A stretch of 64,000 nt of DNA. It comes from Macrocystis pyrifera. Its lineage: Eukaryota; Sar; Phaeophyceae; Laminariales; Laminariaceae. Below are positions 1-11,235 of this stretch, piece by piece. The notes below the pieces were generated by a model, which saw nothing but the letters and a program-made list of their open reading frames with translations, searched no databases and was not told where the DNA came from. The first letter of the stretch is position 1, and every line of letters starts with the position of its first letter. The DNA is taken from contig JASSKH010000026.1 of NCBI GenBank assembly GCA_031763025.1, forward strand, positions 1,178,001 to 1,242,000. The letters are read 5' to 3'. Made by a program: the position numbers and the translations under genes.

Positions 1-535
1 GCTGCCGCTACCGCCCTAGCTGCTGCTTCCCCTGCTGCCCACGCTGCAGCCTTCACCGGCGGTCAGTCGTTGTTGACGTTTTCCCTTGTCGCAACAGTCC
101 CACTGGAGAGGAGGGAAAGGGAAGGGGGGGGAGGGGGGAAAGACGGAGGTGTAAGCTGCGGGCAAGGCCGGAGGGCGTATCATGATCATCTTAAAATGCG
201 GCAGGGGCGTGGTGGTTTGTTATCATACCTCGGCTGTGCCGGCCTGCGGCACTCGATCGTCACAAAGTGGAGAAAGCCGGCAGCTACCGTCAAAAACACC
301 CAAGGCTTCTTTTTCCGATTAGCGCCAGATCCCTCACACCCCGTCGTCACCCTTCCTCAACACTCACATAACACACTCAGCGGACTTGGCCCACGCCTGC
401 CCACGTCACGAGACATATATCTTGCGGGCGACAGCTTCGCTATTCTCCGATCTCAGTCAACCTCACCTTGCTGTCACTCCCTTCTTCTTTCTCCCCCCCT
501 TTCTCCACAACGGTCTCGACAGCACATCTAAACTT

Positions 536-556
536 CCCCCCCCCCCCCCCCCCCCC
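536..556 (+). repeat. Poly-C tract (21 C)
   Basis: Uninterrupted C run in a pyrimidine-rich stretch (480-940). It is one of several long C/G homopolymers in the window. Confidence 0.9.
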
Positions 557-574
557 TCCGCTTCCATTCCCTCC

Positions 575-1194
575 TCACGCTCCGGCCCTCGCGCCCTCCC
601 CCATCTCCACCTCCACCCCCGTCCCCGCCCCCCCTTCCACTTCCACCCCTGCCCGTGCCTCCGACCCCACCTCTACCCCTGCCCCTGCCCCAGCCCCCGC
701 CCCCCCGTCCATCTCTACCCCTGCCCCCGGTAGCGCCCCTAGCATGCTGCAGAGGGCCATGGCGACACTTTCCCTCTCTTTGTGCACCCGCCGCCCCTCC
801 CACTTCCACCACTTCCCCCGTCCCCGTCCCCGTCCCTAACATGCTGAAGAGGATCATGGCGGCGCTCTCCTTTCTTCGTTCCCCCCCGCCGCCTCCACCG
901 CTACCCATGCCCCCGCCCCCGCCCCCCCCCTTCAACCCCTGACCCCGCCGTCGCCTCTAGCATGCTGAAGAGGGACATGATGGCACTTTCCCTCTCTTCG
1001 TGCTCCACTACCTGGTGGAGCTCGTAGAAGACCCTGTTGACTTGCCAGGCAGGTGCCGTATGAATCGCCTCCAGACGGATGCAGGCCATCATGGCCGATT
1101 TAGTGGAAGCTTTAGCATCTGCCGCGGCCGCAGCCCATTCCACTGGGTCCAGCCCCATGGACGTTAGGATCGAGCAGGCCTCGTCCTCCTTCAT
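575..1194 (-). other. Decayed coding repeat (three RESA-M-LFSML-type units)
   Basis: On the minus strand a 97-residue reading frame (901-1194) begins MKEDEACSILTSMGLDP and has a normal amphipathic composition up to EERESAIMSLFSMLE. It then runs into a Gly-rich tail. Related segments follow at about 839-885 (RKESAAMILFSMLG) and 742-785 (RESVAMALCSMLG), each in a different frame and each followed by Gly-rich sequence. This looks like an exon or repeat protein with about 100-120 bp units that has decayed by frameshift. I do not recognise the family. A pyrimidine-rich CTCCTCCAG lies just upstream of the ATG on the coding strand and could be a splice acceptor. Coding status is uncertain. Confidence 0.3.
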
Positions 1195-1283
1195 AAGAGG
1201 AGAGCAGGGGGCCTGGAGGAGTATGCCACGAGGCCGTCAGGCGGGAATGGTGGCGAGGGTGAAACGGGGGGGGGGGGGGGGGG

Positions 1284-4200
1284 CGTACTCATTTGTTGCT
1301 TGCCTTAGTCATTAGACCATTGACCACGTATCCCTTTCGACACGGAGCACCGTAACTACTCCTAATAGAGACACCTCCAACAGTTGGGCGCTCATTACGT
1401 TGTTTCCATATACTAAATAGAAACTTTTTGCTCATCTTATCCCCTTCCTGTTTGGCCGCCTGTGGCCACCCTCTATCTCCTCGGATAGCGATCGTTTTCT
1501 CGCTGCTATCTAGAGTATCAAACTCCTCCATGTTACATTTGTCTACTTCCCTCATGTCTTCTTTAAACACATCCCGTTCCTCCTTGTAAAGTTCACATTC
1601 TCCTACTATGTGAGTTCTACTCTCTATTGTTTTGCCTCAAGGGCACATCTGTGCATCTACTTCCTCCTCCTCCCGGCTACTGGTATACCTCCTTCTTCTT
1701 TCTGGCAGGTCCAAGTCACCCACACGAAAGCGCATTTTCAGATTTTTCGCGAAGTCCATTGGGCCGTGCAAATACGTTTTCATTCCTACTAGTATTCCTT
1801 CAGTCAAACCCCCGTATATCGCTTAAGTGTTTTCCCGATTCCTCCTTGTTTCTTAGCGCTAGCCTTTCTCTTCCTTCTATACTTTCTTCTACTTCTGCCT
1901 TGTACTTCCTAAACTTCCCGGAGCACATCACCTCTTCTTGGTCTCCCCCTATATCCTTCCATACTTCCTCAACTACGCTATACCACCTTATTCCAGCTCG
2001 CCCTTTTGTTACTTTCTCTCATACAGCTCTATCAACTATGGCTGGCAACCTCTTTTTCGGCTTGTCCCTTACTTTATATTGTCATTTCAACTTTCTCATG
2101 TCTCTATTTGTCTTGAGTGGTACATTCCCAGTTCTGTTCTTAATACAGTATTACTAGACGTACTTGGATTTTTTTTAGCTGCTGTCATCTGTACTGTTTC
2201 CAACTGTTTTACGAGCTTCGCGTTCCCTTCCCATACTTCTCCTGCATATTCTAGCTTTGGTACTATCACACTCACTAGGATACATCTCCTAATCCTAGTG
2301 TCAAGGTGTGAGTCTGTTAGGATCGCATCCATCTTGCCTACGTGTGCTTTATCCTCTCGTATGACTTTTGCTACATGTGTATCCCAAGAGCAGTCTATTG
2401 ACATCTCTACGCCGAGGTACGTATACTGGTCTACGATCGGCAATTCATCTTCGTTACAAACAACTACTGCGCATTTCTTGACGTTCGCCGTCACCCCACA
2501 TTTCCTAGTGTATTCTAGCGCCTTCTCTATTTTTGCTGCAATCTTTCGGGTATTTCTGATATCTCCACGAAGATATCCGCAAACATCAATCCCGACACCG
2601 TATCTTGCCCCACCGTGACTTCCTGCCTTGATGCTTCGACTGCTACTATCAGGTCGTTAATATATATCTTGAATAGGTTAGGCGACAACGTACATCCCTG
2701 TACAACTCCTTGTAGAATATCTACATACTTCGATATTTCCCCGTCCAGCAATACAGCACTTCTCGCACATTCCGTCATCTTTTTCATCATTCTCCACATC
2801 TTTCCTCTGAATCCTATTTCCCACAACTTTTGCCACAATCCATTTCTCCATACTGTGTCGTAGGAATTCTGGACATCTAGAAAGAAATATACGTTGTTAG
2901 ACCTATGCCAATGGAAACGCGAAGTCCGAAAGTTTTCTTTCAAAAACATTGCTATAAAAAAACAGCCGAAAATAGCCTCGTACCGCCGCTGTGGGAAAAA
3001 AGGGAAAAAATATTTGATTTTTTCTTTTTTTTTTTCTAACGGCTGCAGGCGGCGTAATTTGTTTTCTCTCGTTGCAAATTGTCAACACGCTGATAAAAAT
3101 CAGCTCGTGCGACGATAGATGCTCGATCTCGATATAGACTCAGCCCAAGGCCAACCCGCTTGGTGTCGGGCAAGGCCAACGAGTATAGATGACAGCATCG
3201 AAGATAGAAAGTGAATACATGCTCTAGGGGGCGACAGCTTGCCGGCGGCGTCCTGCGGTATCCTCCCAAACCTGAAAACAACCGTGTTTTTTGCCATTCG
3301 AGACGGATCGAGAAATTTTGTCTTCTGTTTTGTACACACCAGCGGCTATTTGTTCTTTATCGTACGCCTGGCCAGCGCCTGCCACACGTCAATGGCCATT
3401 GTGTGAAGACGTTGACCCAAGAGTGGGTCGGTCGGAGCCCCTAACGAGCGCACTCTGTTCAGAATTCATGACGCAATCGTTGGTTTTGTTGGTCGATGTC
3501 TGTCGAGGACTCGGAATCTCGCCGCTTCGAACCAAAGATCGGCCCGAGTTTTCCTCAAGCCGATCTTGGCCCAACATCGGCCCCAGATTTGCTTTTATCG
3601 GGCTTGTCCAAATGTTGGGAACTTTTTTTTCTAAACATGCCCAATAGGAAGCGCGTTCTAAAAAATTTTGGCGGGTATCTTTGGAATGCAACATTTTTAT
3701 TGATACTTCGCTTTCCCATTGGCATAGGTCTTAGTCCCGCGTCTTTCCTACCTTGGATTATCTTACCTAAGGTGTATACACGATCTACGCAGCTACGGTT
3801 TGGCCTAAACCCTGCTTCCCCTTCGCTTATTTTGTCTTCCTTTTCCATCAATGTTCCCATTCTGTCGTTCGAAATCTTACAAAATGTGTTGCCTACTGTG
3901 CTTAGTAGCGTTATCCCTCTATCGTTCCGCGAGTCAGCCATATCTCCTTTCTTGAATAGGTTACTACTACTCCTTCTCTCCACCTCCTAGATGCGTACTC
4001 GTTTTTTTTCCACATCCAGTTATACAACACAACCATCATGGTATGCATTCCTTCTCCCCCGTCGTTCATAAACCCATTCACTATTTGGTCTGCCTCTGCT
4101 GCCTTTCTATTCTTAAGTTTAGCTACGCACTTATTTACTTCCCGTGTGAACTCTCTCTGTAACCCTCCTGAACCACTGTCTTCCCTTTCTGATGCACCTA

Positions 4201-4868
4201 CGTTCGCCTCTGCCCACGCGTTGATTTCCTCGAAATCGGCGTCGAACGTTTCGTTGGCTGTGGGTGTTCCTAGCTTGCGGTAATGCTCTACTAGTACTTC
4301 TCTTTCCCTCTTCGAACTACAAACCATTTTACCGTTCTGTGATCTTAAGGTAGCTATTCCCGTGTCTGCCTCTCCTGCTTGTTTGCCCAGGATCCCTTTG
4401 GTCCCTACCCACATCTGCTTCTTCCCACCCTTGAAGTCTTCATTCGTTTTATATACTACGTCTTTCCATATCCCTTTCTTTTTATCTACCATCTCTTTCA
4501 CTTTCTTGCTAGATATAGCATATTCCTCCCATCCTGTCGTTGTTTTACTCGATGTATACATCTCGCGTGCGCCTTTCTCCTTACTCTCAGAGCCTCTTTC
4601 ACTTCCTCATCCCACCATTTTACTACTATGTTGCATTCTATCAACTTCTTCCCTATTACTTTACCTGCTGTGGTCTTGACCAATTACTCCCATCCTTCTA
4701 TTATCCTAGATCCTGCATTATCCCTCTCTATATCATTCCTTGTTGTACCTATTGTTTCTAACAGCTCGGAAAATTGCTCTGCATTTTTGGCCATCTCTTC
4801 TTGGAACTCTTCCCGTTTTTCTTTGACTTCCAGTTTATCTATTCTCCATCCGTACAATTTCCTACCTC
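1284..4868 (-). pseudogene. LINE reverse transcriptase ORF, broken
   Basis: Pieces in order on the minus strand: linker (4684-4868, KLYGWRIDKLEVKEKREEF; 4498-4683), N-terminal RT region (3911-4561, then in another frame 3733-3983 with RGITLLSTVGN and GFRPNRS). After the inserted element it resumes at about 2896 (FFLDVQNSYDTVW, motif A; VVQGCTLSPNLF, motif B). Motif C reads LMFADIF where copy 2 has LMFADDF, so one catalytic Asp is lost. The YTYLGVEMS motif follows at about 2400. The last segment (1289-1570) matches the 3' end of copy 2. At least three frame changes plus the insertion make this a pseudogene. Confidence 0.85.
2900..3730. mobile_element. TIR element (PIF/Harbinger-like, non-autonomous) nested in LINE copy 1
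   Basis: The ends form an inverted repeat of about 27 bp with two mismatches. The left end reads GACCTATGCCAATGG and the right end is its complement, at 3704-3730. TTA flanks both ends (2897-2899 and 3731-3733). LINE copy 2 supplies the empty site: GAC-TAA-CAACG is continuous at about 35178-35190. A 3-bp TTA/TAA duplication is the hallmark of PIF/Harbinger elements. No transposase reading frame was seen in the 831 bp, so it is a MITE-type derivative. Confidence 0.85.
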
Positions 4869-5052
4869 GGGGGGGGGGGGGGGTTAACTCCATTGGGGCA
4901 GACCTGGATTCCTCCTGCTCGCTTTACAGCAGGAGAAGAAATGCTTGACTACAGTACAAGAAACCGAAAATTCAAGCGCCAGGAACCACCTTTTCAAACT
5001 TCAGCGACGAGGTCCGCCCCGAAGGAGGACACGAAAAGTGCTGTCGCTTTGA

Positions 5053-5226
5053 CACACTCACGGGAGTGCACCAAGGAGCTCATATCCGCTCTGCCAAATT
5101 TTGGCTCGATGGAAACGTTCGGAGCTAGAGCAGAAAACGAAAAGTCCTCAGGAAAAAAAACGGCGGCAGACGTGCTGCCAGTGTCTTTGTTGTCGGGACT
5201 TTTTTTTTTGTGTTTTGTGGGCAGTG
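5053..5226 (-). mobile_element. SINE-B body, headless copy
   Basis: Inverted relative to 48600-48809 and clearly homologous. Shared landmarks are CACTCACGGGAGTGCACC, AACGAAAAGTCCTC, ACGGCGGCAGACGTG, CTTTGTTGTCGGGACT and GTGGGCAGTG. The tRNA-like head of the 48.5-kb copy is not recognisable here. Confidence 0.7.
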
Positions 5227-5951
5227 CAACTCGCAACACAGGTGTGAGATGCAGACAATCCGTTTGAAATTTCCGGTCACCGACAACCCAGCTGAAGAAC
5301 GCCTGACGGTGTACAAAACGTTTTTCCGGTCGGGTTCGAATATTCAAAACACAGCAAACGGAGATTGGGTTATGTTTTCTTGAAATATCAGGTACAACAA
5401 CTGCAGTACCTGGTACGTCCGTAATGGCCATTCGATAGGGCGTGCTATGTGGCACGGTCCTAGGTGCTTGATTGCATCGTCAGGACGTGAGAGATCTGAG
5501 GTGCGAGCTCAACCATGAGCCAGATTATTGCTCGATATATACTAGATGCTTGAAATCGAAAATTCGATTTCAAAACATGTTTCGTCTACAGGAAACGGCA
5601 GCGACTAGTCACGGACGGCGGTCTAGACCTACTGTACTACAGTAGTTTAAGTGTGGGAGTTCCTAAAGCTGTGACTGACGACGCCGTCTCCCGACAAAAA
5701 CTTGCTTGACATGCGTGTTCGAGTGTTCGATCAGTGCGCTCTACAAAAACACGGGTACGTACGTACTGTTTCTGCATGTACAGCAGCCCCTCTATTGTGC
5801 CGGTTGAGTAATGCCGCTCGCTATATGTGCCTGTGGAGTCGCTTGGCACATATGAGATTCATCAGTGCGGTAGTCTGCGGAGTAATTAGTGCCGGTTGGT
5901 TGGTTGCCGCTATAGTGCCAGTATTGTTGGCTTCATTTTTTTTTTCAATCA
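5227..5951. other. No gene recognised
   Basis: Short reading frames on both strands without recognisable domains. Scattered CTGCTGTAC-type words are present. Confidence 0.5.
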
Positions 5952-6256
5952 CCTTTACTTTCCAGCCCAACTCGTAGGAGGTTTTTACCCTCAGCGGTCT
6001 TCTTCTGGACAAGCCGCGGTCACAGGTCTCGTCCCTTCTCCCCCCCGGTACGTGCCTTCATTTTTTGTCGCGCATAGGGTTCAGCATTCCCACCGCTCGT
6101 CGATTTTCATCGAAGTAGCTAACTCACGCTTTCGCGCTTTCCGCTAATCATTTTTTTATGCAAGAAAAAGTCCGTACGAGTATGCACTCGGTGAGACTTG
6201 AACCCACGAAATTGATCTTAGTAGGCACGCGGACCACCTACTAAGCCACCGGGGAC
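5952..6256 (-). mobile_element. SINE-A copy 1 (tRNA-derived)
   Basis: A repeat of about 305 bp shared with 17001-17306 and 42413-42724, all in the same orientation. The minus-strand 5' end carries a pol III box A (TGGCTTAGTAGG) and a box B (GGGTTCAAGTCTCACC) about 45 bp apart, with T-stem pairing GTGGG/CTCAC. Acceptor-stem pairing is absent, so it is a tRNA-derived SINE head and not a tRNA gene. The body contains CGACAAAAAATGAAGGCACG and ends near GGGCTGGAAAGTAAAGG. Confidence 0.85.
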
Positions 6257-7734
6257 GCCGGGGCTAGGCTGGCGCATACCGGCACTATAGAGGGACCATT
6301 ATTACTAATTCTACTGTACATGGTGCGTGAACAACCGAAGAGTGCGAAAGGCAAAAGCTCAGTCAAGGTGGTTGAAGGCACTACATGCGAACAGGGAAAA
6401 ATTATACTCATGTACGAGTGCTGCTGTACTACGGAGTGTATTGCTTGCATGTGGTACCCCCAGTGGTATACGTGCTGATGATGACTTCGAATTGGTTTGA
6501 CAGCACAGGATGTGATTATCTTACAGCAGTACTTGCTATACTGCTGCATACTGGCTGTATATCGTCATGTTGCTTGTGCTGCGAGTAATCTAGAGCAGCA
6601 GCAGCAGACAGCAGAGTTCCGGTACTCGTATCGTACATGCTGTGGCTACGAATCGGGTCGCGGAGGAAACCTACTGTATGTACGGTATTCAGATTCAGTA
6701 CTGCAGTAGGTACCATGAGAAGCCAGAACAAGTGCTCAACTGCTCTTATCTGCTGTAGTGAGCAATCTATGGTTTTTAGCATAGACGGGACATGCTGATT
6801 GGACCGACTATCTGCAGGGAGGACACCGAATTATCTTATCATCATGGGATACTACCTACCAGCTATAGGCTACCTACAGCAGATACATCAGCATGTGGAG
6901 GACACGCGATCGACACACGACTACACGACATCTCCATCGCCCATCGTCCATATCGCGGCGCAATCAACCGAGTCTGAGGGATGATGAGGAAAGAAATGCG
7001 GCGCAATTACAATCCAAGGAGAGTGCAAAAGCAAGGCGACTCACGAGCGCCAAAAGACAGCTCTCACTGGCGTTAATGCTCTTCTCTGACCACCAGTAAA
7101 GCCCCCGACATCGTGGCGATGGCCTAGGCCTGCTCCTTTGTCGGCCCGGTACGTCTGCGCTGTTCGCGCGGGCCCAAGCTGCCGAGAACTTTCCGAGAAA
7201 CGTTATCACACAGCAGGCACGCTTGGGTCATTTCGGCGAACACGCAGAGGGTGGGGAGCCAGCCGCAGACGCCGCAAAGCGCTGGATTGCTGCGAACACT
7301 ATGCCACCAAAAAAAAAACACAACAGGATGGACTCGTGCCAACCCTCGATCACAGGTCGGGATACTTCTCATACATGCATGGTGTTGTTCGGTGATTGGG
7401 TCTCCTCCTTGTTAATTGGGTAAATCGTAAAGCTCTGATCTCTGATCACTCTGGAGATCGAGCACCAACCAGTGCTGTTCAGCGATCGTATCCACCGGGT
7501 ACCCATAGTAGTAGCAGTCTCAGCAGGAGGTCCGAGGTACACGAAAGCACGCAAGGATCCCCTTTCTGCCAAGACAGAGACATACAGGAAGGCAGTCGGG
7601 CTCCGAGCAACCCGGTATTCCTGCTGTACGAGTCGAGCCAAAATATGTGTAAAACGCGGTGGGACTGCGTTCTCTTACGTAGCTATTTTGCTGTTCGTCA
7701 TTCGTCATTCTTTTTTTTTGTATATAAATTTTGA
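6257..7734. other. No gene recognised
   Basis: No domain, splice-supported exon or element boundary could be supported. GC-rich and CAG/CTG-rich words occur. Confidence 0.5.
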
Positions 7735-8290
7735 AAAATACGTCAGCTGTGAGTTCGACTGAATAGTTGATACTCAACTTTGCAAGCTGCGTAATACGCC
7801 TCGTCTATATTCCATTTTTACCGAATTTTACATAATTTTGAAATAAGTCGGGTTATATAGTGCGCAGAATGATTATTTAAAATTGTCCCGTTGACCCGGG
7901 CAGCATCCAGGGGAGTCGCTGGCCTATATCTTTGACAAGGAATCACATATAGAATACGCGCGCTCGGTTTATCACAATAATACTTGTAAAATTCGGTAAA
8001 AATGGAATTTAGACGAGGCGTATCACGCAGCTTGCAAAGTTGAGTATCAACTATAATAATTTTTGAAATACGTCAGCTGTGAGTTCGACCGATTAAATAG
8101 TTGAAGTAATAAATTTTGAAATACGTCAGTTGTGAGTTCGACTGATTAAATAGTTGATACTCAACTTTGCAAGCTGCGTAATACGCCTCGTCTAAATTTT
8201 TTGAAATACGTCAGCTGTGAGTTCGACTGATTAAATAGTTGATACTCAACTTTGCAAGCTGCGTAATACGCCTCGTCTATATTCATTCTT
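7735..8290. repeat. Tandem and inverted repeat cluster
   Basis: A unit containing TACGTCAGCTGTGAGTTCGAC, then TTGATACTCAACTTTGCAAG and TACGCCTCGTCTA, occurs in direct orientation from 7737, 8068 (partial), 8122 and 8205. It occurs inverted at about 7985-8052. The inverted pair 7762-7835 / 7985-8052 could fold into a long hairpin. Diverged pieces recur at 9090-9120, 15815-15850, 25066-25160 and 46820-46850. GTGAGTTCGACT resembles a pol III box B. Confidence 0.75.
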
Positions 8291-8371
8291 TAAAAAAAAA
8301 ACTAAGAAACGTCAGCTGTGGTATACGGTTCTGACGCCCCAAAGATCCCGCCGTTCAGAGGGGGGGGGAGA

Positions 8372-9363
8372 GTGTTGTAAGGATTACCCTGGGCTGGGGG
8401 TAATTGACCGACCTTTTACCCCAATAGCTAGCTCAGTAGGTAACACCTTCACAGGTGCATATGATACACAGGTCCTGTATATACCTGTACGTACTTGTTA
8501 TGGAAATGTTAGCACATGGCCATGTATGAGTCAATGTTCAAGTAGCACCGCTCTTGTGTCGTAGATCATAGTCTATGTACCGTTTCGGCTTGTAACGTAT
8601 ATTATGCGGAGGAATAGCAGCCGTATCGTCCCTGCTCGTAGGACTGAGTATCGTAGCCGTATCGTCTCTGCTCGTAGGACCGAGTATCTCACTCTCTGAT
8701 GTGACCTTTATCCGGATCGTGATGGTATCCTAGCTGTCTCTCCATCTCTGGAAGCTGCCGTCGTCTGGACTCTTGCATTCTCTGTGGAGTACATCTGTGT
8801 GTGTTGGCCATCTAAGCGCCAGTGTTTACGTGTTATCACGTCTTCTTCTCTCTACAGCACGGGAGTATCTTACTCCCCGGGCCATCGCTAGCCCGGTGTC
8901 ATATCTCGGGTACACACCAAGGACACAGCCTCTGTCTACATTGCCAGGGTACAACGCAATTATCCATAATAGTACTACTACTGAATGTAAATGTATGTAC
9001 GACGAATATATACAAGGTACTTGTACAGCATGACTTCCGAAAGATCCGACCAAAAAAGCCGAAAAGGGCAAATTACGAAAACGCGCGCGGTTCACGCAGC
9101 TTGCAAAGTTGAGTATCGACCGATCTGCCGATCGGTTGAACTCACCGTGATACGTCTGTACGCTGACCTACCCGCTTCGTTTCATTGCCTGGGGAACCAG
9201 GGAGATGTGTTTTTAGGCACGCGCGAGGGTTTCTATGAAAGAAACGTTCGAAGTGAGGTTCGGACCCGTGACCTGGACGACGTCAAATGTGAAAGTATTA
9301 CCTACTGAGCTATAGCGGTAAAAGACCGATCAATTACCCAGCCCAGGGTAATCCTTATAACAC
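8372..9363. mobile_element. Inverted-repeat element with tRNA-like arms
   Basis: Arms of about 75 bp, 8372-8447 and 9288-9363, are imperfect inverted repeats. Both carry AAGGATTACCCTGGGCTGGG, TAATTGA and TAGCTCAGTAGGTAA. The last word matches a pol III box A. On the minus strand the right arm also has a box B-like GGGTCCGAACCTCA near 9268. No open reading frame of note lies inside. Either two SINE heads in head-to-head orientation or a foldback element would explain this. No convincing target-site duplication was found. Confidence 0.6.
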
Positions 9364-9721
9364 ACCAGGCATGTTGTTGTTGTTCTCTGCTTTCCACGTA
9401 TCATATCCTATCACCAACATGCCCAACAATGGAATACGTAGCGACAGCACAGCAAGAAGCTGGCAACGAGTCGTCCATGTCCGTCCGTCGTACAGACAAA
9501 TTCCGCGGTCAGTGACTACGTATGTATCACTCTGACGAAAATATAAACTACATTACAATTATTATTATGCTTGCCTTCTGACAAAATAGCGTAGATGCCG
9601 TTCCTATATAAACCAAATATCCTTCCTTAAATCAGTAGTATCTCTCATACACTTCTCTTCCTGTCGTTTCCAAATTCCCATTCCCCACAACATTTCATTT
9701 TAGCTACCAGTATAATATATT

Positions 9722-10470
9722 CTATTCCTCATCGACGTTCCATCCCCATGTCATTGGCTGCATTCCTCCGGCTTCTTCCTCCCTTCCCCTAGCGGTCTCG
9801 CGGTCCCTCTGGGCAAGTTTATACCTATTTACTCTACGTGAAATTGCGATCTGTGTAGTCACGGAGATGATCTGGAAGAGGCGTCCTTTGCAGACGCTCT
9901 TCCGCCCCAGGGACGACCCGTCCGTCCCTCCAACTATGCTTGTCGCCAACTGATCAATTAGATCGCTGCCTTCCTTTCCGAGGCGCCCAAAGCTTTCCAC
10001 CGCGAGGGTGGCGAGTTTGTAGCTGCGCTCGTCGAAGGACACCTGTCCCGGACGAGCGTAGTGACTGCGCTTGTGCGCCTCAGAAGTGGAAGCAGCTGAT
10101 CCGTCTCGGTCAGCGCTGCCTGCCCGCATGTGGATCCCCGCTTGTGGATCCGCATACGTGACGTCGAGGAGTATTGCTTTATCGCGATACTCTGATGCCG
10201 TAGCATCTCGTAGTCCTCCTGCCTCGATGACGATGTCCATGCGGAGATCCCTGTTTGCGTGGAAAGGGGCTCCGCTTTCCATTTGGTGGCGGATGGACAT
10301 CCTCTTAAAGGTGCGGGAGAGCGCGTGCACCAGAGGCTGGTGCTGGTTTACTTGCGCGCCCGATCGATGACATAGTCGTGCATGTCGCGTATTTGCCTCC
10401 GCTGCACCGCAGCAGGGGCACCTTGCCGCTAGGAACTCCTTAATTGTGCAAAAATATTAACAAGTGTGCC
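9722..10470 (-). pseudogene. C-terminal fragment of an RLE-type non-LTR retrotransposon
   Basis: One frame is open from about 10470 to the stop at 9722. It begins with a zinc-finger-like CPCCGAAEANTRHARLCH (C-x2-C ... H ... CH) and continues HALSRTFKRMSIRHQ. It reaches AILLDVTYADPQ, which fits the D-V-T strand of restriction-like endonuclease domains of R2-like LINEs. FDERSYKLATLAVESFGRLG and the remainder resemble, from memory, C-termini of oomycete-type RT proteins. The RT itself is not present upstream, so this is a 5'-truncated relic. It is unrelated to the poly-C LINE copies. Confidence 0.6.
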
Positions 10471-11235
10471 ATATATTTACGATTAGACTGACACCTGTAC
10501 CCGGTGTGTGGTAGGGCCTGTAGGGGGCAGATGGAAACAAAATCATCGAAAACAAATCGTGGTACGATTTTTTTCGTAGATGCCAGGTGTAGCAGGTACC
10601 TGTGGTGCGCAATACACCAACAGAAACAAGCCAAACAAGAAAGTATCAAAGTCAAAATTGCTCCCGGCAGACTTTATTGGCTCATCATACTCATCAATCT
10701 TGACGGGGTGGAAAGGGGACCAGGGGGGAGTGGGCAAACGGCGCAGCACAGGGACAGAGTACACGGAGAAGGGCCAGGAGAAAAGGGCAAAGCGAATTCA
10801 ACAGAAAAAGAAACCCGCTGCGAAGTAAGTGCAGCAGCAGCACACCTCCTCCGCTTGCATCGAAGGTGGTGATGGACAAGGAACGTAATAACAAAGCCGT
10901 TCCATGGGTCGGCTTTTTATGGTATAAGTATGCATTAATTACTGGAGGCTGGAGGCGCTCAGGAACTCGGTAGAAGTGAGTGGGGGGGGAGCAGTGAGGG
11001 GGGGGCGGGGAGTAGGAATGGAAGTGGGGGTGGGAGTCGGGGTGGGAGTGGAAGCGGCGGCGGTGGCAGCGGCGGTGGCAGCGGCAGCGGAGCTTTGGTC
11101 TCTGGCGTGAGAAAAAAAATGATTTTCCTCCCTGCGTTCGCATGGGTGCGCGTAGCACCAAGATGTAACTGGCCACGAAGACGAGCACCAAGATGAGGAT
11201 AAGGATGTACTCGTGGAGAAAATGGGGGTGAGTAT
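10471..11235. other. Low-complexity DNA, no gene recognised
   Basis: Contains GGCGGTGGCAGCGG-type trinucleotide runs (about 11050-11095) and G-rich stretches. The Ser/Pro/His-rich minus-strand frame here is explained by composition. Confidence 0.5.

Larger units (their letters stand above)
1266..4883 (-). mobile_element. LINE copy 1, 5'-truncated, poly-C bounded
   Basis: A minus-strand non-LTR retrotransposon. Reading from 4868 down it gives a pre-RT linker, RT motifs, a thumb and a C-terminal CCHC region, ending in AAAxGAGTACG followed by 18 C (1266-1283, read on the minus strand). No endonuclease domain is present, so the copy is 5'-truncated. The truncation point (about 4868) directly abuts a 15-C run (4869-4883). 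A second copy at 35061-36842 aligns with it over the RT and C-terminal parts and shares the 3' end. The copy is split by a TIR element at 2900-3730. Family assignment beyond 'LINE with FADD-type RT' is not possible by eye. Confidence 0.85.

Noticed and set aside
2615..2863. Plus-strand frames across 1.6-4.9 kb
   Set aside because: Antisense shadows of the LINE reverse transcriptase.
6190..6256. Possible tRNA gene
   Set aside because: Boxes A and B are present but there is no acceptor pairing, and it is the head of a three-copy SINE.
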